DNA of 64,000 bases, from positions 28,731,513 through 28,795,512 of the forward strand of contig CM043968.1 of the NCBI GenBank assembly GCA_014529385.2, read 5' to 3'. The notes beneath the pieces were generated by a model. That model ran no database searches. It was given only the letters and a program-made list of their open reading frames with translations, and was not told where the DNA came from. The stretch is from Adiantum capillus-veneris (taxonomy: Eukaryota > Streptophyta > Polypodiopsida > Polypodiales > Pteridaceae). Shown here piece by piece: positions 1-11,300 of this stretch; position 1 is the stretch's first letter; each line of letters opens with the position of its first letter. The translations under genes and the position numbers were made by a program.

Positions 1-2554
1 AGCATCCTCATACATGGATCCTATTAAGGATGCAAAGACTCAGCTAGGAGGAATACGACCAGAGCAATGAGCTAACAATGCTCTAATCAATGGACTAGAA
101 AAGTCCTCCTAGAAACTACCACCCATGAGCAAACGGACAACAACTTTCCACTACCAGCCAAAAAATAAAGGGAAAGTACAAGAAGTCAACCTTGTTGAGG
201 ATAGTAGCGATAGTGATGAATCTTACGACATCCCCTATCATCAACTCAGGCCATCACTATCACCAATCCCTTCACCAACAACCATGACAGGTCAAAACAA
301 CAGGACAACAAGTCAAAGCCAAAAAGCTCGACAAATCTGGATACCAAAAAGCCAGATCGGCCAAAAACAGATATGGATCAAGAAGACAAAGATCTCTAAT
401 GACAAATCACAAGATCCAACACCAAAACAAAAACAAGGAAAGCGTGCACGAACGGGTAAGAATATCACAAAATTGCAAGCTTTCACAACTCAGGTTTGGT
501 TCCAAAGAAGTTGATTCAAGCACAAAAAAATCAGGAATTCATTTGGATTCCAAAACAACCATAGTATCAACTTTCAAAGCCTAAATCCCGTCCCCAACCA
601 AGCATAGAAGGGCTCAAGCAAAGACCACTGTTGACTCACACAACAAAAAGGTGGATCCCAAAGAAGTCTCTTCAAACACAAACGAAGCACGGGCAAGTAT
701 GGGTTCCCAAACGAGAGCCAACAACAAAACAACCAATAATTGCAAAGAAATGGGTCCCTAAGAAGAACAACAAAACTGCTGTCAGTGCATCGTCGCTTGA
801 ATTATTACAATTCTTCCTACGATTACAGTACAGTTAGAAGAGAGAAAGTCACTTCAATCAAGCAACGATACAGGAGCTTCAAAGACCATTAGATTGCTTA
901 GAATAGGAAGCCTCGCCAACAAATGCCAATAAGCAAATTTCTTATACCCACATCTTGCACAACATAAATCTTTTCCATGCATTGACTGTGTATGCATAAT
1001 AGGGCTACATTACAAGGCCTGCATATGCACAACTTTTAATTGCCCAAGCACAACACATACTCTTTGCGATACCCTGTCGTAAAGGATGACTTCAAATAGG
1101 AAGGGGGGAGGCATTTTGAATGCGGACCTAACATTATGACTATTAGAGGGCAATGTTTTGTGAGATGCATTGATTTTTTGCATTTTATTGTGATAATTTT
1201 TTGACAAAATTTAGAGTATATGCCCTCATAGTAGTGTTACAGAGGAGTATGAGGACAAAATCCAAATATGAGCCCCTAGGGACATGTGTATAGTGTACAT
1301 AGCATTTAGATTTCTATTTGAATGATTTTTCTTTTATTAAGTTTTTAAAAAGATTTTCTTTGTTTATTATTAAGAAAAAAAAATAAAAATCCATAATCCA
1401 CATGAAGAAAAGACTGACGAGAGGCCTGAGCACTACAAAGAGAAGAAGATACAAGGAAACGATGAAACTTCACGAAGTATGTCTCAACAACCACTACAGC
1501 AACCGAAGAGCTTGTCACAAAGCAGTGTCAACATGCAACCGACAAGTCATACAAGTCAGAGTCGAGTAGCTAAGCCACAAAATGAGTGAGGTGTTAGTCC
1601 CAAAGCTTCAAGTAATATTCTCTGTGGTCTAAGCGTCTTAGCTATTCTAGGTACTGCTCAAGTTGGAAGAGTTGAGCATATTTACGTTGTGTCGCTCATG
1701 CTGGTATAGGTGAGCAAAAGAGTCGAAGTCTACTTATTTAAGTCTGGTGAAGTGAAGGAGAAGGTCCAAAAGACACTCACGTACTGAGCACAGTGAGATA
1801 CGAGTGGAGAAACTTCTATATCGAAAACCCTTCTTGGAAAGGTGGAAGCTATTGAGACATCTTTTGATGTCACATGTGCTACATTTATTCCTCGAAACAC
1901 CCATCATATCCTTCTTTCACATTGCATGCTTTTGTTGACAAATTTCTCATATGCATATAGAGTGTCCCATAATTGGCACTTGCATCACGCACTCTTTCGG
2001 TGTTTCACCCAAGCACTCACCTTTCATGAACATGTACTTCACGTTCAATTGCTCAACTCCAATAAGAGCGTATACCAAAGGCATTTTTTTTCCCACCGGG
2101 TTTTTTCCCTTTGGTCATCCTGGTTTTAGACCCTAACCTAGAGACACCTATCACCATCCTCTTGTACATATTCCTTCTACATCAACAATAAGAAAATGCT
2201 ACTCAAATCAATTACCAAATGAATTGGAGTACCAATTTCAAATCATAGCATACTTCTCCTCAATGGCGAGTCGAAGAATGGCCTACAATGACAAAGCTGC
2301 AGACAACACTAACAACATGATTGCAAAGAAACAAAGAAGTCCCCAATGAAGAAGAGCAGACATAAAAGTAATGCAAAGATCTCAAAAGATGAATGGTTAT
2401 GATGATAGATGTCTGCTCTGATGGATCATAGTTCTTGTTCTGGTTCGACAAAGTTACAAGCAGTGCAACAGATGAAGCCAAAACGACAGCAAAGACCACA
2501 TCGCCATCGACAATCACGTCATGTCGGGGACGACATGAACGCGGAAGGGGGGAA
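1..2554 (+). mobile_element. 3' internal part of gag-protease LTR element, copy 1
   Basis: This stretch is nearly the same as 10464-13464: the same W-[IV]-P-K coding tail, the same noncoding stretch and the same purine tract just before the LTR. It begins inside the coding tail, so the rest of this copy lies to the left of the window. Positions 838-2540 hold no convincing gene. They contain an internal purine-rich tract near 1098-1112 and an AT-rich stretch near 1320-1390. Copy 1 lacks the helicase insert of copy 2 (about 12866-13391) and has roughly 100 bp of other sequence there. The final purine run at 2542-2554 abuts the LTR start and is the likely polypurine tract. Confidence 0.75.
125..837 (+). 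pseudogene. W-[IV]-P-K repeat region of LTR element, copy 1
   Basis: A basic, Gln/Lys/Thr-rich coding region broken by frameshifts. Its hallmark is a recurring four-residue motif W-[IV]-P-K or close variants: QIWIPKS, QIWIKKT, QVWFQRS, KRWIPKK, QVWVPKR and KKWVPKK, about 15-35 residues apart. An acidic patch (EDSSDSDE) comes first. It matches 10443-11300 of copy 2 and lies downstream of protease in that copy. Tryptophan motifs of this kind occur in some plant copia polyproteins; their role here is unknown. Nucleic-acid or capsid binding is possible, but that is only a guess. Confidence 0.6.
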
Positions 2555-2909
2555 TGTTGACCGCTGGGTCAACAACACAACATAACTCAAGTTTCGTACC
2601 AAAGTCTTATCTTTTGCGAGTTATGAAATGCTGCGGATTATGGCTATAAACATCATTTGTAATGAGTAGTTATTCTAGTTTTAGAAGCCGGGGTGCAATG
2701 GCACTTCCAGATTGTAAATACAAAGCCATTTGACCCTTTCAACCCCATTTTTGGTTAAACCTAAGGTATCCTTAGTATATAAGGTACCTAGGTCATTTTG
2801 TAAAGAGACTTTTTCATAATCAAAACTTAGCGCTGCCGTCTACTGTGTGTGATAGAGAAAGAGAGTGAGCGCGAGCTTTATCCTCTCGCTACGACCGGCT
2901 CGCTCAACA
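2555..2909 (+). repeat. LTR of the gag-protease element, shared between two tandem copies
   Basis: It starts TGTTGACC and ends CTCAACA, giving the 6-bp inverted ends TGTTGA/TCAACA. A purine tract (GGAAGGGGGGAA) abuts the start, as expected for a 3' LTR. A TATA-like sequence (AGTATATAAGG) lies near 2773. The sequence after the end is a leader followed by an ORF, as expected for a 5' LTR. A second, truncated copy is at 13465-13714. A primer-binding site is not certain; TGGAGATCCG a few bases after the end is the only candidate and I could not assign it to a tRNA. Confidence 0.75.
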
Positions 2910-3418
2910 CATTGGAGATCCGACTGCACCATTGCTGTAGGTACGAGGAGAGCTACGTGACAACGCCAAGCATTCCACGCGAGACGAAGCGCACACGTTA
3001 ACGCATCTACGAGCTATTTGTGGCCGTAAGTGTATCAAACGATGTCTGTTTTCTGCGTGCTAGTAGTCTATAGAATCGTGGCGACATAAGCTACGCATAG
3101 GTACTCATAAATTTCAGTTTCGGGCACTTTCAAAATTCTGCTCTGTCATCCTACGCATTTTCTACAGATGGGTTTAGAGTGAGAGTTTTGAGTGTAGAAG
3201 CTTAGGGACAGGTGTATCCTAGTGAGGGGATGGTGTTCCTTAAGTTTCGCATGAATCTAGCATGATTAGGTGAGTTACCTTCCATATGTGAGATTTCCTC
3301 CGTGTGCCTATCGTGTCATCTGTGTCCTCGATTGACATTATGTTGATCTAGGTAGTGTTTGCATGCACTTCATGGGTGTGTGAGTCGCTCCCGTCCAACA
3401 TAACTCCCGTCCAACGAG

Positions 3419-3694
3419 TTGATCAAAGAAGCTCTTTATCTAGTGGATAACTATGAGGCATACAAAGAAAAGGACTTAAAGAGTCAAGGAGATGACACAT
3501 CCTCTCAGCACAGTGTTTCACAGATAAGTGAGTCCATTGTCAAGCCAACGGCACCTATTGATCAAGAAAAGCTTATCGACGACTTGGTGAAGAGGTTGAT
3601 TCCTCTTGTAAGGTATGATTCGGGAGAGCCGAAGTGTGTGAAATTTAGAGAAAATGGACGAACCATTGTCGGGGGATATGTGTTCGCTACGTGA
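3419..3694 (+). pseudogene. Possible gag N-terminal fragment
   Basis: A short ORF, about 500 bp after the LTR. It is charged, with a Ser/Gln-rich middle and a segment IDDLVKRLIPLV. Its position fits the first part of gag, but I see no retrotransposon gag domain in it. It ends where the sequence changes character near 3695 (GC-rich, then tandem repeats), so it was probably cut by the insertion that occupies about 3.7-7.8 kb. Confidence 0.35.
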
Positions 3695-4020
3695 GCCGGG
3701 CAGGCGCCGGGCCTCTAGCTGTGGGAGGTGTGAGAGACTAGATGCCAAACACAAAGCAAAAGACTCTGAAAACACATTAACTGCTAAAAATTTGACAACC
3801 GGAGTGTCTTAAGCTGCTAATGATTAGCCGAAGTGAAATTTGATTACAAATGTTTGCCGTTAACGGCACTGATGGTGATAGGAGAGTTTAATGCTCTCCA
3901 ATTAGATCATGACTATAAATTTCTCACTTATGTCTGTCATTAGAGCCATTTGAAGCTGATTAGGACGTACATATCCGGTAAACTTCACTCGCCTTATCTT
4001 TCCCTTGCCAAAATCTTCCT

Positions 4021-4140
4021 ATCTGCTCTTGCCAAGCTTCATTCTTTCCCTTGCCGAGATCTGCCTATCTGCTCTTGCCAAGCTTCATTCTTTCCCTTGC
4101 CGAGATCTGCTTATCTGCTCTTACCAAGCATCTTGCCGAG
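4021..4140. repeat. 46-bp tandem repeat, about 2.5 units
   Basis: Units start at 4021, 4067 and 4113 with the phrase ATCTGCTCTTGCCAAGC (ATCTGCTCTTACCAAGC in the third, which is shortened). A weaker partial unit may precede 4021. The short overlapping ORFs here in two frames are side products of the repeat. Confidence 0.8.
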
Positions 4141-4540
4141 ATCTGCCCTACCTCTCAAGTGAGAGAGTTTCTCTTGATTTATGCTCGTCGAGAGAGAAAC
4201 ACTTCCTGCTGCTTTCTTGCTTACCAAGGATGTGAGAGAAAGAGAGGATACTCTCTTATTCAAGCTTGAGACGGAGAGAGAAAGAGCTTTGCTTTCGAAT
4301 CCCTTTGCCAAGCTTGCCTTTTTGTTCATTATCCTTCTCCTTCAATGCTTCTTGCTTGCCAAGAACTAGCTCGAGAGAGAGAGAGATAGAAAATCCTCGC
4401 CTTGGCTCTCGATGGCTTCTTTCCTCCTTGGCTTTGTGCCCTCCTCTTTCGTTGGTTTGCAATGACCTACTCTTTGCTTTTCTTGGTTTCGTTATGCCTT
4501 TCCCCATGCAAAAGACGTGCTCTCTATTAATAGGTTACCC

Positions 4541-4578
4541 CTCCCTTAGCAACGACGGCGCCGTCGTTGCTAGGGAGG
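4541..4578. repeat. Near-perfect palindrome
   Basis: The arms CCTAGCAACGACGGC and GCCGTCGTTGCTAGG meet at a central GGCGCC. The left arm has one extra T, so one base would bulge. It can form a strong hairpin or cruciform. No gene is attached to it. Confidence 0.75.
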
Positions 4579-5869
4579 CGTAAAAACCTTCCCCTGCTGA
4601 CGTGGCAGCCGGAAGATAGACCAAAAGGGGGCGCCTAGGCCTGCTGAAGAGAATTCGTCTCTTCGCCGAGCTCATCCGAGCAGTCAACAAGCCTGCGCGA
4701 GCGGATTTCTCCTTCTCCCCTGCGCGCGTTTCTGCCTGCACGCCATCTCCTCCATTCCCCTTTTGTTTTCCCACCTTCTCACTTTAATTAACCCCTTTGG
4801 GCGGCCTTATTATGCAGGCGGACGGCCACTGGCGTATGCTTTTGGGCGGCCCTTGATAATATTTGTGGGCCCTTAGCCTTTGGGCGGTTGTTGTGGACGG
4901 CCCTTAAAGAGCATCCCATTTGGCATACATATTCGACTAAAGCATCGCCAAGCACAACGTCTACGGGCAATTCTCAAAGAGCACTTCATTTAACATGCAA
5001 TTCGGCCAGGCAATGTTAAGCAATAGAAGGCATCATATATGGTAACATGTCGGCCAAGCAATGTCAAGCACGACATTTTTCTTCAGTAAGCCTTGACTAA
5101 CAATATCATCGTGAATTTTACTACCCATATCAGCATCTCGAATAATGCCAAAATTACCCAGCTCAGAGTGTCGGCAACTGTCACCGGCCTCAAGCCGTAT
5201 TATCTGATCAAGCCGGACTCTGCATGCCAAGCCGTAAATCCCATTAGACTTCTCAAATTGCATAAAATGCATACAAACCCTACTGAGGTAGCCAAAATTC
5301 TCAGATGGAACTCCGACCGAGCGGACCGGACTAGAACGGAACCGGCCCCCGGTGAATCTTTAACTGCCCATATCTTGGCAACCGTAACTCCGATTGCTGA
5401 TATGGAAAGACTGACGTGCTTCACAAAGTGAGCACTTCAGGCCCGTGCATTCATTTCATTTCTGTCACCTTATCTGCAGTTGCCCAATCCGGTACAGATT
5501 TGAACTGTATCTGCCGTATCTTCAAAGCATTCAATCATGGATAGCTTGTTTAGTGAACCCCGCCAGACTCAAGTGCTCCAGTTAATGATGCACACGGCTT
5601 GACCATTAAGCTCTCTCTTAAGGAACCATGTCAAGCTCAAGTATGCCTTACTCTGTCTGCACATGGAATGGCCGTCAAGTCCTTTACCTCAAGTTCTGTT
5701 AGCAGAACCAACTCAAAAGATGTGAAGATACTTCATTAATTGTCCAAAGAAGTCAGTTGGAAGCCAATCATATAATCTTATTGAATGCATAACCAAACAC
5801 TCTTCTGACTTAGCATAATCTAGAAAACAAGATCTTGCATCATGCAGCCTGCTACATCAGGCATCTGGT

Positions 5870-5922
5870 ATTCTCTGCATCTGCAACTTGCATCTGTTAT
5901 TCTCTGCATCTGCAACTTGCAC
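5870..5922. repeat. Short direct repeat after the stop of the minus-strand ORF
   Basis: The phrase TTCTCTGCATCTGCAACTTGCA occurs twice with a 6-base spacer, directly downstream (minus sense) of the 637-residue ORF. Confidence 0.7.
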
Positions 5923-5923
5923 T

Positions 5924-7837
5924 TTAGTAGCCCCCTGGATCAAATGGGATAATAAGGAATTGTCCACACACTGGAGCATCATAATTTCCACATGAGCCTA
6001 CATTTCCTGTATCAATCAACATCAAGCATTTCTGGTTCAAATATGCTACCCTTGGTGCTAATAGCACGCAATTATTATGCATACTGATCAGTATCCATCC
6101 ATATTGAATCTGCTTATGAACATCCTTAGAATCTCCTGGATCAATCACCATTGAGATCACATAGCATTGATGGGCTCCGCAATATACAAGCTCGTTACCA
6201 GAAAGCATTAAAGATATCTGACTCCCTTTTACTGGCAGCCAATACATCACTGACATAAGCATCAATAGGCATAGCAGCCAAATCCAGCCACATCTGGCAC
6301 ATTGTCCAAGAAAATGAAAAACCTTGTGTACTTTATGCAGTATCAAGGATGATTTAGCATCATCACCCCCTCTAGCTTCATAGTCATCACGAAAAACCTT
6401 GGGAGTCTCTCGACCTGTATCATTAGACGAATTTTCACTTGTTGGGATTTCATCTTGATCATGAAAAACAGCTTTATCCTGTAGATCTTCATCCATAACA
6501 TCCTCGGGAAAATCACCCTTGGAAGTCTCAACATTAATCAAGACTGTAGGAGTTATCTCCTCATGTAGACCATCTACAAGCATAGATGTAAAATCCCTAT
6601 CGATAACCTGTTCACAATCAAAATGATCCAAGCAATCTTCATACTCCTCGATATCATCCTCTGCTTCCTGATCTGCATCCATGTTACTTAGCAATACATT
6701 ATAGAGTTGTAAAAGCTCATCTGGCACCCCCTCTGAAGAGGTATACGCATCAGAAAGCTCCTCTATACTGCCATAAACAACTCCTTCAGATCTAGACAGA
6801 AATTCACCGATTATAGCATCCTCTTCTGTGATAGCATCATCTGCAAACATATTGTTAGTAGCAATCATAGGTTCATTGACATCCTCAGGCTCATCCTGTG
6901 CTGGGTCCACAATCTTGGTCACTTCATCAGCTACTACTTTGTATATAATAGCTTTGTTTATGCAATCATCTGTAGCAAACATGTTGCCCTGCTTGCTTAT
7001 AGTGCTGATAGTTTTTGAAATATCCTGTAGAGGCTCATCTGCTTGACGAGCTCCTTCAGAATAACCCATGTCAAGGTCAACAGCTTGTGAACCACTTGCT
7101 GTACAGTCTATGTCTTCACTGGAACCATTATTAGAGGTAGCGTCCATGCAAGCAGTCTTTGAAAAAAAATCATATAAATCTGTTCCAGCTTTAAATTCAT
7201 TGTTTACCTTTTCTTCTTTGCTCAAATTAAGCTCCTCTCGAACTGAATCTGCTACTTCCAGCTCAACATTTTCTTTGGCTTTACTTCTTGCAGAAATATG
7301 CTCCCGGAATTCATCATAGTTGAGGATCTGCATCTGATCCCCTTCACCTTTACTGAAGACAACCTTATTTCGCTCAGTAATCTCCTTTATTTCCTGATCT
7401 AGAATCTTTGAGCTTTCATAAATAAATTCCTCTGCAAAATACTCCCACCGTGTGGGATATTCTTCTGCCAGTTCTTGAACCTGCTTTTTAAAATCTGAGT
7501 TTACAACCTCCTCAAAAGCTGCAATCATCCGATCTTCTCGAACATTTCGGCTCTTCATCGTAGCTTCGTAACATGCAATAAAACCTTTTGGATCATATCC
7601 CTGAAAATTATAATCTTGCTCTTGAACAGCATCAAGTGCTAGCTCTATAGCATCATCAGTCTGCTTTTGTATCTGCATGGATTTTGCTTCCTGTAGACAT
7701 CCCTGAACCAATGCCATCATGTTGGGCAAACAACCTCCGCTGCCAGGCGCTAGAATGTAGGTAGACATGAGATACATGCCAATGATGGAAGCATCAAATA
7801 AACCAACGCCATTACCAACTACAATGTGGTATAGCAA
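5924..7837 (-). CDS. 637-residue protein, gag-like N-terminal part, acidic middle, one membrane segment
   Basis: A long uninterrupted minus-strand ORF that I do not recognise as a whole. Residues about 95-185 resemble the helical core of plant Ty3 gag proteins: a phrase like GYDPKGFIACYE, then a segment ending PTRWEYFAEEF. Residues about 190-500 are strongly acidic and low in complexity. Residues about 515-535 (GWIWLLCLLMLMSVMYWLP) look like a single transmembrane helix. The last 100 residues hold several Cys. There is no protease, RT or integrase. It lies opposite to the flanking gag-protease frame and overlaps its first codons. It could be the gag of a nested minus-strand element or an antisense extra ORF. 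Absence of stops over 1.9 kb suggests youth or selection. Confidence 0.5.
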   Translation of the reverse strand: MLYHIVVGNGVGLFDASIIGMYLMSTYILAPGSGGCLPNMMALVQGCLQEAKSMQIQKQTDDAIELALDAVQEQDYNFQGYDPKGFIACYEATMKSRNVREDRMIAAFEEVVNSDFKKQVQELAEEYPTRWEYFAEEFIYESSKILDQEIKEITERNKVVFSKGEGDQMQILNYDEFREHISARSKAKENVELEVADSVREELNLSKEEKVNNEFKAGTDLYDFFSKTACMDATSNNGSSEDIDCTASGSQAVDLDMGYSEGARQADEPLQDISKTISTISKQGNMFATDDCINKAIIYKVVADEVTKIVDPAQDEPEDVNEPMIATNNMFADDAITEEDAIIGEFLSRSEGVVYGSIEELSDAYTSSEGVPDELLQLYNVLLSNMDADQEAEDDIEEYEDCLDHFDCEQVIDRDFTSMLVDGLHEEITPTVLINVETSKGDFPEDVMDEDLQDKAVFHDQDEIPTSENSSNDTGRETPKVFRDDYEARGGDDAKSSLILHKVHKVFHFLGQCARCGWIWLLCLLMLMSVMYWLPVKGSQISLMLSGNELVYCGAHQCYVISMVIDPGDSKDVHKQIQYGWILISMHNNCVLLAPRVAYLNQKCLMLIDTGNVGSCGNYDAPVCGQFLIIPFDPGGY

Positions 7838-10262
7838 CCAAAGTGGGTACTACCCTTCGGAGCAAAAAAATGTGAGAGAAACACATGGAGTGGTGAGGCC
7901 GGTACAACCTCCACCTCCTGGGTTTCAGTCAAAAGAAAGAAGGTATGAAATGGACGAAAGGACATTGCGATTCATTGCAAATAGCGGCTTATCTAGGTCA
8001 AAGCTTGCTTATAGCCAAGAGGAAATGCTAAAAGAATCTCCTCAACCAGAGACAGATTGTCACAAAAGTCGTGACAACCACTTGGTCAAACAATGTCCTC
8101 ATATGGAGATCACTGAAGTAAATGCCTATTGTCTTGAGTGTGGCATCACTCACTTGATCCCCGATTGCCCGAAAAACCCAAACCAAATCAAGAAAATCAC
8201 GACAAATGTATTAGGGATTGTTCAGCTCCCTAGTAGGTCAGAAAATGAAAATGTCGTACCAGTTCAAGTGGTTACGAGAGCACAAGCTCAAAAGAAAGCT
8301 GATGAGAATCCAGAGACAAAGAACACGGAAAGTGACACGAGTCCAAAGACAAATGATGGACCAAAGATAGACGCACCTAGTCCGAAAAACAAGAGCAAAC
8401 GAAATAGTTGGAAAGCTAGAAAGACTAGGATGAAAGCACGCAGGGAACGAGAACAAAAATCCCTAGTTGAGAAGCTTACCGAAGCTTAGGAGAAGATAAA
8501 ACAACATGAGGAAAAGGAGGAACCTTCTCTTACACAGATGGTTAAACCTCTCGAAGAACCATCCACGGATGAGAAACCGAGAAGTGCTAGTTCAGGAGGA
8601 TCTGTGTTGGCAGAGAAGGTTAATGACACATTTGATGCCCTCTTGAAGGTCTATGATGTGAGGCTCAAAAACAACCAAACCCAAGAACACAGGTGGATGA
8701 CATATCCCTATGCGGAACTAGAAAAGCAAAAATTTGGAATGTGCCAAAAAATGATTCAAACAGCCCAAGCTTTACTAGAACCAATAGTTGCAAAACCTGA
8801 GGATGTGATCCGTGTCATGCCTACACAAGTAATCGCACCAAACCAGGAACTAAAAGAGCCAGACTCTAGTCATGAGCACAGACCAAACCTCAAAGACCCA
8901 GCATTAGAACCAAGGATAATACTGAATACCACGGATAACTCTTCCGAGGGATTTCACCAAGCGATACCTGAGGATTGTAAAGAGATAGATGGTTTTGACG
9001 AATTGTGGAAACAAGTCAGAGAGGCCAATGAAGCCGATGACCTAAGAAGACGAGTAGACAAGACTGGTGATGACCGAGGAGTGTTTCTACCACCAATAGA
9101 GGAATTTGAGACTAAATCTCAAATGAATCTAGAGGTGCGATCCTATTGGGGAGTCAAAGGATCTCTACAATCTATGGATAGTCAACCCCATTCGCTAAGA
9201 ACACTACCGTGCTACATGGGAGAGTACGAGGCCTAGTCAGATGTGGTTGCAGTCCCATCACAGAGACTGTCTCTCAACAAGGCCATCGATTCAAAGGGGC
9301 TAGTAGATATTCTATCTACTCCAGTCACCTGTACAATAATGTTAGCCGAGTTGCTCAGAATAAGACCAAACATGTGGGCTAATGTGGGTAAATGTCTAGA
9401 GAAATTTGGTGTAAAAACCCCAATGACTCAAATCGAGGAAGGCATCAAAGAGCTTGAAATGCCTCAACTAAATACTAGGCCAGTGCCATTAAACAAGGTA
9501 GGCGAGTATTACGAGGGAGAAGAGGGAAACACCACCCTTCCTGTGGAATTCAATAATGTAAAAACCATGGCAATCCTTGACAGTGGAGCTGGTGTGGCCA
9601 TTGCAACCAAAGAGGTTTGGAAAAAATGGAAAAAACCTGCCTTGATATCCACATGAATGACCCTGCAGCTTGCAGACGGACACAAGGAAAAGCCCCTAGG
9701 ACTGCTAGAAAAAGTACTTGTTACTTCTTGTGGCATTGAATATGAACACACTTTTGTTGTTGTTGACTTTGGCAAGAAGAACAACTATGACATCATTTTG
9801 GGAAGACCATTCATGCGACAATTGAAAATGGTCCAAGATTGGGGTTATGACTATATATACCTCAGACATATGGAAACCATAACAAAGGTAAACTTGAGGG
9901 ACCATAGCTATAGGGATGTGACGAGAACACCGGTTGAGGAGTTTGATTCCGTCACAGTAGCAGGAACAGAACTTCCAGCTTGGTTAGGTAAGCCTAAAGA
10001 ATTGTGGATGTGTGGAGCTTCACAATGTGGTAGCTTGAAACGTGAGGAATGTATCCTAGAGCGGGTTATAGAGGATAGGGACTATATCCCAGAACCATTT
10101 TCTGAAGAAGAGTTAGATCCTTTTGGATGGGAATACATCTTGGCTACTCTGGACGTGTGCGCCGTGGAGGATGCTCCCACAACAAAGTTTTGTGATGAAA
10201 ATGGCTATGATGTCGTTCCTTATTTTGCAGTGAGTGTAATCGAGGAAAACGAAGAGAACTAG
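7767..10262 (+). pseudogene. gag (zinc knuckles) - aspartic protease frame of LTR element
   Basis: One reading frame continues from 7767 to 10262 and on to 11300, interrupted only by nonsense codons (TAG at 8487, TAG at 9234, TGA at 9654, TAG at 10260). Near 8060-8180 are two knuckle-like Cys/His clusters, the second reading CLECGITHLIPDC. Charged linkers follow. The retropepsin site is AILDSGAGVAIATK near 9570-9610, and the flap/C-terminal signature IILGRPFMRQ is near 9796. The same order is seen on the minus strand at 54.3-57.3 kb, so the two are one family. The N-terminal gag core is missing, probably removed by the insertion to its left. No reverse transcriptase or integrase follows. Confidence 0.8.
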
Positions 10263-11300
10263 ACATCAACAAGCTCTCGACATAAGGAGCAAACAAAGAA
10301 ATGTGGAGAATCAAAAGATGAAGAAGACGACGAGTTCTATGACTTTGTAGAACACTTCGAGCTTCAAGAAGATCAACGACCCAAGAATCAATGTCATCGC
10401 TACACGAATAAAGTGCATCAAAAGTAGATTCCAAAGTCCTCCGTGAAGACACAGTCACCACAAGCATCCTCATACATGGCTCCTAATAAGGATGCAAAGA
10501 CTCAGCTAGGTGGAATACGACCAGAGCAACGAGCTAACAATGCTCTAATCAATGGTCTAGAAAAGTCCTCCAAGAAACTACCACCCACGAGCAAACAGAA
10601 AGTAACTTTCCACTACCAGCCAAAAAATCAAGGGAAAGTACAAGAAGTCAACCTTGTTGATGATAATAGCGATAGTGATGAATGTTACGACATCCCCTAT
10701 CATCAACTCAGGCCATCACTATCACCAACCCCTTCAGCAACAACCATGACAGGTCAAAATAACAGGACAACAAGTCAAATCCAAAAAGCTCGACAAATCT
10801 AGATACCAAAAAGCCACATCGGCAAAAAACAGATATGGATCAAGAAGACAAAGATCTCTAATGACAAATCACAAGATCCAACATCAAAACAAAAACAAGA
10901 AAAGCGTGCAGGAACGGGTAAGAATATCACAAAGTCGCAAGCTTTCACAACTCATGTTTGGGCTCCAAAAAAGTTGATTCAAGCACAAAAAAGTCAGGAA
11001 TTCATTTGGATTCCAAAACAACCACAGAATCAACTTTCAAAGTCTAAATCCTGTCCCCAACCAAGCGTACAAGGGCTGAAGCAAAGACCACTGTTGACTC
11101 ACACAACAAAAAGGTGGATCCTAAAGAAGTCTCTTCAAACACAAACGAAGCACGGGCAAGTATGGGTTCCCAAATGAGCGTCAACAACAAAACATCCAAT
11201 AATTGCAAAGAAATGGGTTCCAAAGAAGAACAACAAAACTGTTGTTAGTGCATCGCTGCTTCAATTCTTACAATTTTTCCTACGATTACAGTACAGTTAG
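10263..11300 (+). pseudogene. W-[IV]-P-K repeat tail of the gag-protease frame, copy 2
   Basis: In frame with the protease. Stops occur at 10425 (TAG), 10800 (TAG) and 11175 (TGA) before the final TAG at 11298. At 10425 and 10800 the stop sits where tryptophan is expected (K-stop-IPK, QI-stop-IPK). Copy 1 keeps W at the second site and Arg (CGA) at the place of the TGA. The motifs seen are those two, then QIWIKK, HVWAPKK, FIWIPKQ, KRWILKK, QVWVPK and KKWVPKK. The region replaces the expected RT-integrase part. Function unknown. Confidence 0.65.

Larger units (their letters stand above)
3695..7840. mobile_element. Probable nested insertion inside the gag-protease element
   Basis: Both sides belong to the plus-strand gag-protease element (LTR leader on the left, zinc-knuckle/protease frame on the right). 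This interval instead has a long minus-strand ORF, a 46-bp tandem repeat, a palindrome and GC-rich sequence near 4540-4800. No clear LTRs or inverted ends were found at the borders, which are approximate. The gag-like character of the minus-strand ORF suggests a minus-strand LTR-type element, but an antisense ORF belonging to the host element cannot be excluded. Between 4800 and 5900 I see no supported gene. Confidence 0.45.

Noticed and set aside
1842-2136. 95-codon ORF conserved at 12312-12599
   Set aside because: Both copies belong to a duplicated noncoding region and no domain is seen.
3518-3775. Minus-strand ORF opposite the gag-like fragment
   Set aside because: No domain and it crosses the proposed insertion border.
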